A stretch of DNA of 64,000 bases from Candidatus Gastranaerophilales bacterium (lineage in GTDB: Bacteria; Cyanobacteriota; Vampirovibrionia; Gastranaerophilales; Gastranaerophilaceae), in assembly GCA_944324825.1 (NCBI GenBank), contig CALUXU010000002.1, positions 1 to 64,000 of the forward strand, read 5' to 3'. The notes under the pieces are model-generated. The model saw only the letters and a program-made list of their open reading frames with translations, was not told where the DNA came from and did no database searches. Positions 15,052-27,375 of the stretch are shown piece after piece. How positions within the stretch are numbered: the stretch's first letter is position 1; the number at the start of each line of letters is the position of its first letter. A program made the position numbers and the translations under genes.

Positions 15052-17769
15052 ATGGTAGTCGGAATTAATAATTTAAAGAGTATAAACAATAATAATCAAT
15101 ATATACATAAAGTAAGTTTATCAGAAAAACCGAATAATTCTGTAAACAATGCACTACCAGCCATATATACAAAAGATTTTAATATTAATATCCCGCAAAC
15201 ATATACCAAATTAAATGCATTTAAACTGGAAAACGGACAAGAAATTCATGCATATAAATTATCAAGCGGTCAAAAAGTATTAATTGCTCCAATGAAAACG
15301 CCTATTGCATACATAAATACTTATATTAATACCGGAAGTATAAATGAAAATGAATCAAATAGAGGAATAAATCATCTCACCGAACATTTACTATTTAATG
15401 ATGATAAAGGTAATAATAAAATTGAACAAGTAATTAATCCACTAGGGGGAGAATATAACGGATATACAAAATTTAATCAAACTTATTATTCTATTAAACT
15501 GCCTCTGTTTGATAAAGGGGATTTAGAAGAAGGTATCAAACTCGAAGCAAATATGATTCAAAATCCAGATTTTACAAAAGAAAATCTGGAAAAGGAAAAA
15601 CAAATTATTAAATCAGAAATTAATATGTATAACGATATTGATACCACAAAACAAATTCATAATAGTGTTAAAACGTTATATAATATTCCGGGAACGTCAA
15701 ATGATTTGATATCAGGAACAAAAACGGATATTGATAATATAAGTTTAGATGATGTAGTAAATTTTCATAAAAATCAATACACCCCTGACAATATGACTAC
15801 CATAATAACCGGTGATGTAGAGCCGGAAGAGGCAATCCGACTTACCGCAAAATATTTCAATTCTCCTATAAGACCCACAATAGCTAAACAGATAAAAAAT
15901 CCTATACCAATAAATAAAACAACACGGAACGATTTTATTAGTAAATATAACAATAATATCAATATGGGATTAATAAGTTTTGACGGTTTTGACAATGATG
16001 ATACAAAATCAAAAATGACGTTTCAAATATTATCTGATTATATAAGCAATAATCAAAACAAATTTTTAGATAATAATGCAAGAATTTATAGTGACACAAA
16101 ACTTATTACGCCAAGCAAAAACATGATATCAATAGGATTTTTAACAGATAATAATCCGGAAAAAGACTTACAAGAATGTTTAAATAAATTAAATAATTTC
16201 CCTTTACCAACAGAAGAAGAATTATTAAAGGCTAAAAACAATGTAAAATCTGATTTTTCTGAATATATTGAAAATCCGGGAATATTTAATGAAATATTAG
16301 GAGAAAATTCTATTGACTCAATTAATAATATTCAAAAATACAATAAAATAGTTGATTCTATTACTACTGATGATGTTAAAAATTCTGTTAATAAATATAT
16401 TAATACAGACAAAGCAGCAATAATTGTTACACACCCGATTGGCAGTACAAAAGATAAAATAATAAAAGATTACAATGATATTCATTCAAATATTTCTTTT
16501 GGTTCGAATAAAAAAATAATTAATTCTGACAATACAGAAACTCAAAAATTAAATAATAATGTAGAAATTGCATTTATTGATAAACCTGATGCAATAAATA
16601 CGAATATTAATATTTATATAAAACCCAAAACTAAAATTAATTCTAAAACCGGAAGCAGAGAAGTTATGAATGAAATACTTTCTCATCTTAATTGTGATAG
16701 CTATGGATTAAGAAATGAAAAACAAGAAGTTTCAATAAATGCACTAAACGGAATAAGTATATCCACGTCATCTATATCGGATATGACACAACAACAATGT
16801 GATTTTATAAAATCTATCTTAAACTTATCGTCAGATATAGATGAAAATTTACTGATTAACCGTAAAAAAGATACTAAAACAAATTTGGCAAATGAAGAAG
16901 AAACTTCACCATCTTTAGCTTTAAATCAAGTTATCACCTCTCAAAACAATGAAACAATAATAAAAAACATAGATAGTTTAACAACAAATGATATAAAAAA
17001 ATACTGGGATGATATTATAAATAATTCATCAATATCTATTGCTGTTACGGGACCAAAAGATAAAGTTAAAGATACTGTGTACAATTCTTTTTCAAAATTG
17101 AATACGTTTCAGCCTGATACTAAACAACTAACGGAAACTTACAACGATACTATTTTAAATAATAATATTATTCCACTTTCAAACAATAATTCTCAAGCCG
17201 ATATTTGCCAAACATACAAGTATAAAATTAGCGGAAATATTAAAGATGCCGCTACATTTGAATTATTGACATTAATTGCTGATAAAAAAATATTTAAGAA
17301 TTTAAGAGAAAAAAATAAACTGGGATACCAAACAGAAGTTTATAATTTCAATTATGGCAATACCGGAATAATGCAATTAGGTATAAAAACTGATACAAAT
17401 AATGACAAATCTAATATCGAAAAATCTATTAATGGAATTAATGAACAAATTAGCGATATAAAAAACGGAAAAATATCTGATGATGAAATTAAAAATGCTC
17501 AAAAACAACTAAAACTAAATAAACTTGAATCATCATATTTGCAAAAAGATATTAATTCAACATTACTTAATAATATTTTAACTCCATATGGTGCAGAATA
17601 TACTGATAAATACATTGATATAATTGATTCAATAAATAAACAAGATGTTATAACTGCTGCAAATTATGTATTCAAGAATAAACCTCAATACACAATAAGA
17701 GCCCCAAAAACCACTTTTAATGACAATAATCAATTTCTAACAACATTACAACAAGAATCTACAAATTAA
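15052..17769 (+). CDS. M16-family zinc metallopeptidase (two-domain, leaderless)
   Basis: A 905-residue inverzincin with two M16 repeats. The inverted zinc motif is His108-x-x-Glu111-His112 in GINHLTEHLLF, with Glu189 in the expected position 77 residues later (KSEINMYND), so the first domain should be catalytic. The second domain (from about residue 480) has FKNLREKNKLGYQ, the typical substrate-binding RxxxxLgY region. There is no signal peptide; an unrelated polar stretch of about 55 residues precedes the peptidase domain. Asn/Ile/Lys content is exceptionally high, as in the adjacent block. TTTAAT (15040-15045) ends 6 nt before the ATG and there is no Shine-Dalgarno sequence. Confidence 0.88.
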   Translation: MVVGINNLKSINNNNQYIHKVSLSEKPNNSVNNALPAIYTKDFNINIPQTYTKLNAFKLENGQEIHAYKLSSGQKVLIAPMKTPIAYINTYINTGSINENESNRGINHLTEHLLFNDDKGNNKIEQVINPLGGEYNGYTKFNQTYYSIKLPLFDKGDLEEGIKLEANMIQNPDFTKENLEKEKQIIKSEINMYNDIDTTKQIHNSVKTLYNIPGTSNDLISGTKTDIDNISLDDVVNFHKNQYTPDNMTTIITGDVEPEEAIRLTAKYFNSPIRPTIAKQIKNPIPINKTTRNDFISKYNNNINMGLISFDGFDNDDTKSKMTFQILSDYISNNQNKFLDNNARIYSDTKLITPSKNMISIGFLTDNNPEKDLQECLNKLNNFPLPTEEELLKAKNNVKSDFSEYIENPGIFNEILGENSIDSINNIQKYNKIVDSITTDDVKNSVNKYINTDKAAIIVTHPIGSTKDKIIKDYNDIHSNISFGSNKKIINSDNTETQKLNNNVEIAFIDKPDAINTNINIYIKPKTKINSKTGSREVMNEILSHLNCDSYGLRNEKQEVSINALNGISISTSSISDMTQQQCDFIKSILNLSSDIDENLLINRKKDTKTNLANEEETSPSLALNQVITSQNNETIIKNIDSLTTNDIKKYWDDIINNSSISIAVTGPKDKVKDTVYNSFSKLNTFQPDTKQLTETYNDTILNNNIIPLSNNNSQADICQTYKYKISGNIKDAATFELLTLIADKKIFKNLREKNKLGYQTEVYNFNYGNTGIMQLGIKTDTNNDKSNIEKSINGINEQISDIKNGKISDDEIKNAQKQLKLNKLESSYLQKDINSTLLNNILTPYGAEYTDKYIDIIDSINKQDVITAANYVFKNKPQYTIRAPKTTFNDNNQFLTTLQQESTN

Positions 17770-17775
17770 TAACTA

Positions 17776-18627
17776 TTACTCCAATACATCCAGAATAAAT
17801 TTTCCGATTTTACCATCGCGGAAATCCTTCAGGATATATTGCGAGCATCTTTCTGTATCAGGTTCCGCAGAGTTTCTCAACCAGTTTCTTTTGATAGCAA
17901 TATCTTCTAAAGTCAGCCTGTCTACTTTATAATACTCTTTGAAAGATTGAGCATATTTTTCAATACCTGATACAATTTCTAAAAGCTCTTTGGCTATAAT
18001 CTCTGAAGAATACGCATTTTCTGATACAGAATTAACAAATGCCAGTTTTTTTGCTCTCGTTTGATCGTCCTGCTTCATAGGAATAATCCCCGGAGTATCC
18101 AGCAAATCGATATTCGGATTGATTCTGACCCATTGCTGCTGACGGGTTACTCCTGCTTTTGCACCGACTTTTGTTTTTGATGAGCGGGTAAGTTTGTTGA
18201 TAATACTTGATTTGCCGACATTTGGGAGCCCGACAACAACCACACGTGCAGGCCTCCTCAAAAGCCCCTTTGCCATGATAGCCTGAATCCTTGGTTCGCT
18301 TAGTTTTTGGACAATTTTTTCTACCTGGTTTACAAACTTAAATGACTTTGTATCTATTGCAACTACCGGACAGCCGGTTTCTTCTTCTATACGTTTTACC
18401 CAGGACTTTAATTCTTCTCTGTCGACAAGATCCGATTTATTTAACAAAAGAAGCCTTGGTTTATCACCCAAAAGCTTCTTTATGTCATTATAACTGCTAC
18501 TGATTGGCAATCGGGCATCTAAAACTTCTATCACAACATCAACGAGATTTAATTTCTCTTTGAGGGCTCTTTCAGCTTTCGCAATATGACCCGGATACCA
18601 ATGAATATGTAACTTATCTTTTTTCAA
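17776..18627 (-). CDS. rbgA: Ribosome biogenesis GTPase YlqF/RbgA
   Basis: A 283-residue circularly permuted GTPase that promotes late assembly of the 50S subunit. The motif order is G4 (Asn63-Lys-Ser-Asp66), then G1 (GLPNVGKSS, 133-141), then G3 (Asp177-Thr-Pro-Gly), diagnostic of the YlqF/YawG class. The N-terminal [10 protein letters not shown] motif is also typical. Its start overlaps the end of rplS by 14 bp; coupling to a ribosomal protein gene fits its role. Confidence 0.93.
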   Translation of the reverse strand: MKKDKLHIHWYPGHIAKAERALKEKLNLVDVVIEVLDARLPISSSYNDIKKLLGDKPRLLLLNKSDLVDREELKSWVKRIEEETGCPVVAIDTKSFKFVNQVEKIVQKLSEPRIQAIMAKGLLRRPARVVVVGLPNVGKSSIINKLTRSSKTKVGAKAGVTRQQQWVRINPNIDLLDTPGIIPMKQDDQTRAKKLAFVNSVSENAYSSEIIAKELLEIVSGIEKYAQSFKEYYKVDRLTLEDIAIKRNWLRNSAEPDTERCSQYILKDFRDGKIGKFILDVLE

Positions 18628-18967
18628 TTTTTTCTCTGATACGTGTAGCTTTACCTGAACGTTCTCTTAAGTAGTATAATTTAGAACGTCTTACATCACC
18701 GCGTCTAAGAACAGTGATTTTATCGATTCTAGGAGAGTTGAGTAAGAATACTCTTTCTACACCAATACCTTGGAATACTTTTCTAACTGTAATAGTTTTG
18801 TTGATTCCTGAACCGTGTTCTTTAATTACTGTACCTTCGAAAGCCTGAATTCTTTCTTTGTTTCCTTCTACAATTCTTACGAATACTTTTACTGTATCAC
18901 CAGGATTTATAGCAGGAATATCACTTTTTTTATATTGTTCTTCTAATTCTTTAATAATAGGATTCAT
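18614..18967 (-). CDS. rplS: 50S ribosomal protein L19
   Basis: A 117-residue protein matching bacterial L19 along its whole length ([55 protein letters not shown]). It lies at the interface of the 30S and 50S subunits. AAGGAATA precedes the ATG. It leads a two-gene unit with rbgA. Confidence 0.97.
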   Translation of the reverse strand: MNPIIKELEEQYKKSDIPAINPGDTVKVFVRIVEGNKERIQAFEGTVIKEHGSGINKTITVRKVFQGIGVERVFLLNSPRIDKITVLRRGDVRRSKLYYLRERSGKATRIREKIEKR

Positions 18968-19159
18968 TGTTGCTATTCCTTATATTTATATTGTCTAGTC
19001 CAAAATTAGCGAGTCCACACCGCTTAGTTCAATCGTATACAAAAGATAAAACAATTTCAAGGGGTAGTTTAAGTTTTGTATAGAAGTTAACAAAAGAGAG
19101 GCTTTACATTGTTGAAGCGGCGGAAAATGACAGGATTCTATTCACTCCTCAATAATATG

Positions 19160-19188
19160 TTGTAAAACAAATATTTTTTTCCTATAAT
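19160..19188 (+). promoter_or_regulatory. Leaderless promoter of kdsA
   Basis: TTGTAA (19160-19165), a 17-bp spacer and TATAAT (19183-19188) are followed by exactly 6 nt and the ATG, placing the transcription start on the A of the start codon. No Shine-Dalgarno sequence is present. Confidence 0.65.
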
Positions 19189-19194
19189 TTTTAT

Positions 19195-20010
19195 ATGGTT
19201 ATTGAATTAAACAATTTTTCAATCGGGGATAATAAAAAACTAACTATCTTGGCAGGACCTTGTGCCATTGAATCACAAGAAATCCTTGATGAAACAGCTG
19301 AACGATTAAAAGATATTTGCGAAAAACTTGATATTAATTATGTATTCAAGTCCTCGTTTGATAAAGCAAACCGCTCCTCCATAAAGTCCTATAGAGGTCC
19401 CGGAATGGAAAAAGGACTTGAAATGCTGCAAGCGGTAAAAGAAAAATACAATGTACCAATTGTAACCGATATTCACACCCCTGAACAGGCGGAGCCCGTA
19501 TCTCATGTTGCGGATATTTTACAAATTCCCGCGTTTTTATGCCGTCAGACAGATTTACTTGTTGCCGCTGCGAAAACAGGGAATATTGTTAACATAAAAA
19601 AAGGACAGTTTTTGGCTCCTGAGCAGATGAAATCTATCGCACAAAAAGTAGTCGATTCCGGAAACAATCGTGTAATGCTGACGGATAGAGGAACAACCTT
19701 CGGATACAACAACCTGGTTTCAGATTTTCGCTCTATTATGATTATGAAGGAATTTGGTTTCCCGGTCGTATTTGATGCCACTCACAGTGTGCAAATGCCC
19801 GGTTCTCAAGGCGACAGCACCGGAGGAGACAGGAGATTTGTTCCGCTGCTTGCAAATTGTGCAATGGCAGCAGGCGCAGATGTATTATTCTTTGAAGTCC
19901 ATCCAAATCCTGATTGTGCTCTATGTGACGGTGCGAATATGCTTTCACTCGATAATGCGGAAAAAGTGTTCTCTAAATGCAAAGAAATTTTTGAGGTTAT
20001 AAGAAAATGA
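19195..20010 (+). CDS. kdsA: 3-deoxy-8-phosphooctulonate synthase
   Basis: A 271-residue aldolase-type enzyme condensing arabinose 5-phosphate with phosphoenolpyruvate to KDO 8-phosphate, the first committed step to the inner core of LPS. Hallmarks: LAGPCAIES, FKSSFDKANRSS, SYRGPGMEKGL, CRQTDLL, KKGQF and FDATHSVQMPGSQGDSTGGDR. Its presence argues for an LPS-containing outer membrane. The mRNA appears leaderless. The 3' end overlaps the MBL-fold gene by 4 bp (ATGA). Confidence 0.96.
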   Translation: MVIELNNFSIGDNKKLTILAGPCAIESQEILDETAERLKDICEKLDINYVFKSSFDKANRSSIKSYRGPGMEKGLEMLQAVKEKYNVPIVTDIHTPEQAEPVSHVADILQIPAFLCRQTDLLVAAAKTGNIVNIKKGQFLAPEQMKSIAQKVVDSGNNRVMLTDRGTTFGYNNLVSDFRSIMIMKEFGFPVVFDATHSVQMPGSQGDSTGGDRRFVPLLANCAMAAGADVLFFEVHPNPDCALCDGANMLSLDNAEKVFSKCKEIFEVIRK

Positions 20011-20624
20011 TAGTCAAACAGTTTGTAGAAGGTTTTATCGCAAATAATAATTATCTTTTGATTGATGAAGAATCAAAAGAAGCGGCTCTTATTGACTGCA
20101 CTGACTATATAAGTGAATTGGGTGCGGTATTAAAAGAATACGATGCAAAATTAAAATATATTCTTTTAACACACGGACACTTCGACCATATAATAGGGGT
20201 CCCGAAAGTAAAAAGAGAATTTGGCGCCAAGGTTTATATGCACAAGGATGATAAAGACTTGGTTGATGAATCAGATGCGTTTATGATTTCTGTCGGAATG
20301 CAGCCTTTTGAACACCCTGAAATTGATAAATATATTGATGAAGGAGAAGAAATCTATCTCGGCAAAACCAAGATTGACGTTATTCATCTTCCGGGACACA
20401 CACAAGGCGGTGTCGGGTATCTGGTAGACGGCATGATGTTTTCCGGAGATACTGTTTTCTTAGAAAGCATAGGACGAACCGATTTACCGGGCGGAAATTA
20501 TGAACAGCTGGTCCAAACAATAAAAGATAAAATATTTACTCTTGACGGTGATACAATATTATACGTAGGACACGGTACAAATACTACCGTTGAACATGAG
20601 AGAAAATATAACGAATTTGTATAA
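20007..20624 (+). CDS. MBL-fold metallohydrolase (glyoxalase II-like)
   Basis: A 205-residue metallo-beta-lactamase-fold hydrolase with the di-metal motif THGHFDH (His56, His58, Asp60, His61), a later LPGHTQGG and SGDTVF, and a C-terminal GHGTNTTVEHE. This is the YcbL/glyoxalase II-like class acting on thioesters. An S-lactoylthiol substrate would fit the gloA homologue elsewhere in the window, but that link is inference. Translation is coupled to kdsA; pheS starts 19 bp downstream. Confidence 0.87.
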   Translation: MIVKQFVEGFIANNNYLLIDEESKEAALIDCTDYISELGAVLKEYDAKLKYILLTHGHFDHIIGVPKVKREFGAKVYMHKDDKDLVDESDAFMISVGMQPFEHPEIDKYIDEGEEIYLGKTKIDVIHLPGHTQGGVGYLVDGMMFSGDTVFLESIGRTDLPGGNYEQLVQTIKDKIFTLDGDTILYVGHGTNTTVEHERKYNEFV

Positions 20625-20642
20625 ATATAAATAGAGGAAGTT

Positions 20643-21677
20643 ATGAAGGATAAATTAAATACAATATACGAATTGGCAAGCAAAGATATCGAAAACGCAC
20701 AATCAAGTGCGGATTTGGAGGAAGTTAAGCTTAAATACTTAAGCCGTAAAGGCGAATTTAACGCAATAAAAAAAGGTCTTAAGGATCTGTCCGTTGAAGA
20801 TAAGAAGGTTGTAGGAGCTTTAGCTAATGAAATTACCGAAAAATTGGAAACAGCTCTTAAAGAAAAATCTGAAATCTTTTACAGAAAAGAACTTGACGAA
20901 AAACTAAAACAGGAAAAAATAGATATCACTTTACCAAGCAAGTATATTGCAAGAGGAAAGGTTCATCCTATAACATCTACAACAAACGAGATTGTATCTA
21001 TATTCCAAAGTCTTGGTTTTTCTCTTGTACCAACGGAATATGCCCCGGAGGTTGAAACGGAATATTATAACTTTGATATGTTAAATGTTCCAAAAGACCA
21101 CCCTGCGCGTGATGTACAGGATACATTCTTTACAAAACTGGCTCCAAATACAGTATTGAGAAGCCAAACCTCTAATGCACAGATTCGTACAATGGAAAAC
21201 ATGACTCCGCCGATTAAAGTTATTGCACCGGGCAGAGTGTACAGAAACGAAACCGTTAATGCACGTAAGAATAATTTCTTCCATCAAATCGAAGGTTTAT
21301 ACGTTGATAAAGGTATAACTTTTGGAGATTTGAAGGGTGTATTGAATGAATTTATCAGAATTTATTTTGGAGCTGCGCGTCCTACAAGATTCAGAAGCAG
21401 CTTCTTCCCGTTCACTGAACCGTCTGCCGAAGTAGATGTTCAATGCATAATGTGTCAGGGCAAAGGCTGCAGAACCTGCAGCGGCACCGGCTGGCTGGAA
21501 GTATTGGGCTGCGGTATGGTTGATGTCAACGTTCTTAAAGGTGTCGGAATCGACCCTGAAGTTTATACCGGATTCGCATTTGGTATGGGGATTGAACGTT
21601 TATCAATGTTGAAATATGCGATAGACGATATTCGTTTATTCTTCAACAATGATGAAAGATTCTTACAACAGTTTTAG
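20643..21677 (+). CDS. pheS: Phenylalanyl-tRNA synthetase alpha subunit
   Basis: A 344-residue class II synthetase subunit. The N-terminal coiled coil, motif 2 (RVYRNETVNARKNNFFHQIEG), the FPFTEPSAEVDV Phe-pocket strand and motif 3 (GFAFGMGIERLSMLKY) are all present. A Cys-x2-Cys-x4-Cys-x2-Cys knuckle (CIMCQGKGCRTC) sits before GTGWLEVLG, a known variant. pheT is not adjacent; a terminator follows, so the beta subunit is encoded elsewhere. Confidence 0.97.
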   Translation: MKDKLNTIYELASKDIENAQSSADLEEVKLKYLSRKGEFNAIKKGLKDLSVEDKKVVGALANEITEKLETALKEKSEIFYRKELDEKLKQEKIDITLPSKYIARGKVHPITSTTNEIVSIFQSLGFSLVPTEYAPEVETEYYNFDMLNVPKDHPARDVQDTFFTKLAPNTVLRSQTSNAQIRTMENMTPPIKVIAPGRVYRNETVNARKNNFFHQIEGLYVDKGITFGDLKGVLNEFIRIYFGAARPTRFRSSFFPFTEPSAEVDVQCIMCQGKGCRTCSGTGWLEVLGCGMVDVNVLKGVGIDPEVYTGFAFGMGIERLSMLKYAIDDIRLFFNNDERFLQQF

Positions 21678-21692
21678 AATATTTTTATAATA

Positions 21693-21731
21693 AAAAACAG
21701 GAGCCGGCAGCAGCTGACTCCTGTTTTTGTT
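21693..21731 (+). terminator. Terminator between convergent pheS and map
   Basis: AAAAACAGGAG and CTCCTGTTTTT form a long stem around a CCGGCAGCAGCTGA loop and end in TTTTTG. It lies 15 bp after pheS. Confidence 0.85.
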
Positions 21732-21770
21732 TTGTAATTATTTTATTTACCTTTAATTTACCCCCTTAAC

Positions 21771-22523
21771 TTACTCCATAAGAGTCGTCATAAGGATAGG
21801 TTCATCCTCCGTACACAGAACGGTATGTTCAAAGTGTGCGGAAGGCTGACCGTCTTTTGTCACAACAGACCATTGGTCGTCTAAGACAACAACATCATCA
21901 CCGCCGAGGTTTAGCATCGGCTCAATTGCAATAACGTATCCGCTTTTGAGTTTTGTCTGGTTGCCGACTCTGAAATTAAACAAGAACGGATCTTCGTGCA
22001 TTTGATGCCCTACACCGTGCCCGCCGTAGTTTCTGACTATGCCGAGTTTTTCACGGTTTGCAACATCTTCTATTGCGCCTGATATATCGTCTAAGACATT
22101 CCCTGCTCTCATTTTTGAGATTCCTGCATAAAGAGCTTCTTCTGTCACTCTCATCAGTCTTTGTTTTTCAGGAGAAATTTCACCGACTGCATAAGACCAT
22201 GCACTGTCACCGACCATTCCGCCGTAAGTTGCACCGACATCTATCGCAATAATATCACCCTCCTTCAAGATTTCATCTTTTGACGGAATCCCGTGTACGA
22301 TTTTTTCGTTAATAGATGTGCAAATACTTGCAGGGAATCCGGAATACCCCAGAAATGTAGGTATTGCTTTGTTCGATTTTATAACGTGCATTGCAATATC
22401 ATCAAGTTCTTTGGTACTGATTCCCGGTACAACCGCTTTTTTCATCTCTTGATGCACAAGAGCAACAATATGCCCTGCGTGACGCATTCTTTTTATTTCA
22501 TCTTTTGATTTTCTGTTAATCAT
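21771..22523 (-). CDS. map: Type I methionine aminopeptidase
   Basis: A 250-residue cytosolic enzyme that removes the initiator methionine. The five metal ligands align with E. coli: Asp95, Asp106, His169, Glu201 and Glu232, with His78 in IVHGIPS as the substrate-side histidine. It overlaps adk by 8 bp, the usual adk-map pair of the bacterial spc-operon tail, here detached from the ribosomal genes and followed upstream by gyrB. Confidence 0.96.
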   Translation of the reverse strand: MINRKSKDEIKRMRHAGHIVALVHQEMKKAVVPGISTKELDDIAMHVIKSNKAIPTFLGYSGFPASICTSINEKIVHGIPSKDEILKEGDIIAIDVGATYGGMVGDSAWSYAVGEISPEKQRLMRVTEEALYAGISKMRAGNVLDDISGAIEDVANREKLGIVRNYGGHGVGHQMHEDPFLFNFRVGNQTKLKSGYVIAIEPMLNLGGDDVVVLDDQWSVVTKDGQPSAHFEHTVLCTEDEPILMTTLME

Positions 22524-23175
22524 TTACTACCTTCAACAGTCTTTCCCATACTTCATCAATTGAGCCGTCAGCATCAATAGTTCTTAGAACACCTTTATTT
22601 TTGTAGTAGTCAACCAAAGGTGCCGTTTCTTTAAAGTATGTATCAAATCTTGCTTTTGCGGTTTCTTCGTTATCATCTTTTCTTTGAGTTAATTCTGCAC
22701 CGCACTTATCGCAGATTCCTTCAACTTTTGGCGGATGGAATTTGATATTATAAATTTCTCCGCATTTAGGACAAGAACGTCTGTTTACAATCCTTGCGAT
22801 AAGAATATCTTGATTCAAGTCAAAATATACAGCTCTGAATGAAGTTTCTTTATCTTTATCAAGCTCTTCATTAATTTGAGTCAGCATATCTGCCTGTTCA
22901 ACACTTCTTGGGAATCCGTCTAAGATGTATCCGTTTTGACAGTCATCTTGAGCAAGTCTGTCTTTTATAATTTTAGCAACTAATTCAACCGGCACCAGCT
23001 GCCCTTTATCAATAAATTGTTTTGCAAATTTACCGTTTTCGGTACCGTTTTTGATTTCTGCTCTTAATAGGGACCCCGTATCAACGTGAGGCAGATTGAA
23101 ATACTCTGCTAATCTGCTTGTTTGAGTTCCTTTACCGCAAGCCGGCGGCCCTAAAAAAATCATTTCTCTTTTCAT
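22516..23175 (-). CDS. adk: Adenylate kinase
   Basis: A 219-residue ATP:AMP phosphotransferase. P-loop GPPACGKGT (9-17), ILDGFPRS and the long LID domain carrying a zinc knuckle Cys135-x2-Cys138...Cys155-x2-Cys158 identify the long, zinc-binding form. It lies between gyrB (18 bp upstream) and map (8-bp overlap), in one apparent transcription unit. Confidence 0.97.
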   Translation of the reverse strand: MKREMIFLGPPACGKGTQTSRLAEYFNLPHVDTGSLLRAEIKNGTENGKFAKQFIDKGQLVPVELVAKIIKDRLAQDDCQNGYILDGFPRSVEQADMLTQINEELDKDKETSFRAVYFDLNQDILIARIVNRRSCPKCGEIYNIKFHPPKVEGICDKCGAELTQRKDDNEETAKARFDTYFKETAPLVDYYKNKGVLRTIDADGSIDEVWERLLKVVND

Positions 23176-23193
23176 AGTTGCTCTCTCTTTCTT

Positions 23194-25626
<2,433 letters not shown>

Positions 25627-25693
25627 TCATCTCTCCTAATTTCACTATCCTCTCATATATTATACAACAAACAAACTCTGTATACTAATTATG

Positions 25694-26425
25694 TTACCGT
25701 TCGTTAAATTCTCTAAGATTAATTTTTCTTTGCTTAAAACCTTCCTCAAATTCCTTATTCCAGCCAAGCATAGCTTTATCTTCAGTAGTCAACTCTTTAT
25801 AAATACTGTTTGCACGGGTAAATATATCCTGTATTCTCATTTTCCCGTTTTCTACATGCCCGTACATTACAGGAGGTTCTCCTTTATATTTCGGATTAAA
25901 TAAATAGTTCAAGGCTATTGCAATATCAGTCCTGTGTTTTCCTTGTGCGCAAGCAATATAAAAATTCCCTTTTTCCATCCGTTCAAACAGAATCGGCAAA
26001 CTATTGATTATTTCTCTATCCGATACAATTTTTGAATCTATCGGAATATGGTAAAACTTGAAACCTAATTCTTGGCAGCGCTTGCTGTATTTTTCAGTAT
26101 AATCAGCCGTCCTTAAATCTATTATCGTATTGATTCCGTAGTTTTTTATCTGCTTTAAGAATTTTTGGTTCTTTTCAGCAGAAAGACTTTCGCCCCTGAA
26201 CCCTTTGTCATTTATTTGCTGCAAATTAGGAATATTTAATTCTTTTATTTTTTTGAATAATTTTGCACTATCAACTTGTAAATTGTTATATTTTTTATAA
26301 AAATCTGCATCTTGCGGCAATTTCTTCAACGTATTAGAAATATCCGGACAATTTGTTATGAATTTTTTGTCCGGCTTTGCCGTAAAATTTGTATTCTGAA
26401 TTTTTAAACTGTTATTTACTTTCAT
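25694..26425 (-). CDS. Cys-based protein phosphatase-like protein (C(X)5R), F-x-A tagged
   Basis: A 243-residue protein of the dual-specificity/tyrosine phosphatase superfamily. The phosphate-binding loop is Cys159-A-Q-G-K-H-Arg165-T, with the preceding INTIIDLR strand and FYHIPID, as in atypical bacterial DSPs. The N-terminus NSLKIQNTNFTAKPDKK carries the F-x-A version of the shared motif and no signal peptide. It begins immediately after the stop of the upstream paralogue (TAAATG, no gap). The target is unknown. Confidence 0.75.
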   Translation of the reverse strand: MKVNNSLKIQNTNFTAKPDKKFITNCPDISNTLKKLPQDADFYKKYNNLQVDSAKLFKKIKELNIPNLQQINDKGFRGESLSAEKNQKFLKQIKNYGINTIIDLRTADYTEKYSKRCQELGFKFYHIPIDSKIVSDREIINSLPILFERMEKGNFYIACAQGKHRTDIAIALNYLFNPKYKGEPPVMYGHVENGKMRIQDIFTRANSIYKELTTEDKAMLGWNKEFEEGFKQRKINLREFNER

Positions 26426-27289
26426 TTATTTTATTTCTTTAGCTTCTTTTGTTACATTTGTTATTTTAAGGAGTCTTTCATTTAGTGCTGCTCTGTCTTT
26501 AGGTAGCTTGGAAATAAATTCATCAGTCAACCCCATAGCTTGGCGTTCAGAAGGCGACATTTTTTGGATTTTTTTGTAAATACGTTTTATACCGTTCGTA
26601 ACATCGGGTGTTGAAAGATAAAGTATCGGAGGAACATCTCTGGTCGGAGTATTCAATGCGTAATTCAATGCAACAGCAAAGTCTGTTCTGTGTGAGCCCT
26701 GATTGCAGCCTATATATACGTGCCCTTTATCCATAGCATCAAAGAATTTAGGGAATGCTTTTATTGCATCTAAATCCTCCACTCCGTCTTTATAGCTTAC
26801 CGGAACATGCACATACTCCAACCCGTCAACATATTGTTTCCCGCCTTTAATATTAACTCTGCCGTTTAAGGTTGAATTTACTTCCGCACGTAAATCAACT
26901 ATTCTTTGAATACCTTTTTGTTTTACTTCATCAAATGCCTGCTTAGGCATTGTGACAATATTTCTTCCCCGAACGCTGTCTTGCCCTATTGGAGCAAGTC
27001 TTATCTCTTTACCTTGTCTTGAGTATTCTTTGTTTAAATGTTCAAGAGTCTTAAATGTAGGATTAGAAGTTCCTTTAACCACAGCTTTTCCCACATTGTA
27101 ATCAGAAAATATTTGCGGATACATGTGTGCTCTTATTGTGTCATAAACTGACGGCTCGTATGCTCCGTCATAGGCAAACCTTTCAGCCTCTTTAAATTCC
27201 GGTACAAATTCTTTTACAACAGGTTTAGAAGCTTTTAATTCTCTTGCTGCAGATGCAATACCTGTTTTAATACTGTTAATTGATACCAT
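26426..27289 (-). CDS. Cys-based protein phosphatase-like protein (paralogue)
   Basis: A 287-residue paralogue of the next gene. It has the same order of IQRIVDLR, YVHVPV, then the loop Cys195-N-Q-G-S-H-Arg201-T-D-F-A-V-A-L-N-Y, and C-terminal MSPSERQAMGL matching TTEDKAMLGW in its partner. I use the ATG at 27289; an in-frame GTG lies 6 bp upstream and no clear Shine-Dalgarno sequence supports either. Tandem duplication with divergence outside the catalytic core is the simplest history. Substrate unknown. Confidence 0.75.
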   Translation of the reverse strand: MVSINSIKTGIASAARELKASKPVVKEFVPEFKEAERFAYDGAYEPSVYDTIRAHMYPQIFSDYNVGKAVVKGTSNPTFKTLEHLNKEYSRQGKEIRLAPIGQDSVRGRNIVTMPKQAFDEVKQKGIQRIVDLRAEVNSTLNGRVNIKGGKQYVDGLEYVHVPVSYKDGVEDLDAIKAFPKFFDAMDKGHVYIGCNQGSHRTDFAVALNYALNTPTRDVPPILYLSTPDVTNGIKRIYKKIQKMSPSERQAMGLTDEFISKLPKDRAALNERLLKITNVTKEAKEIK

Positions 27290-27375
27290 ACACACACACT
27301 TTCTTTAAAATCTAACCTTATATTTATAAAAAGTGTTTTTGTTATTGAGAATTGCTATTTTTATAAGAAATGTAA

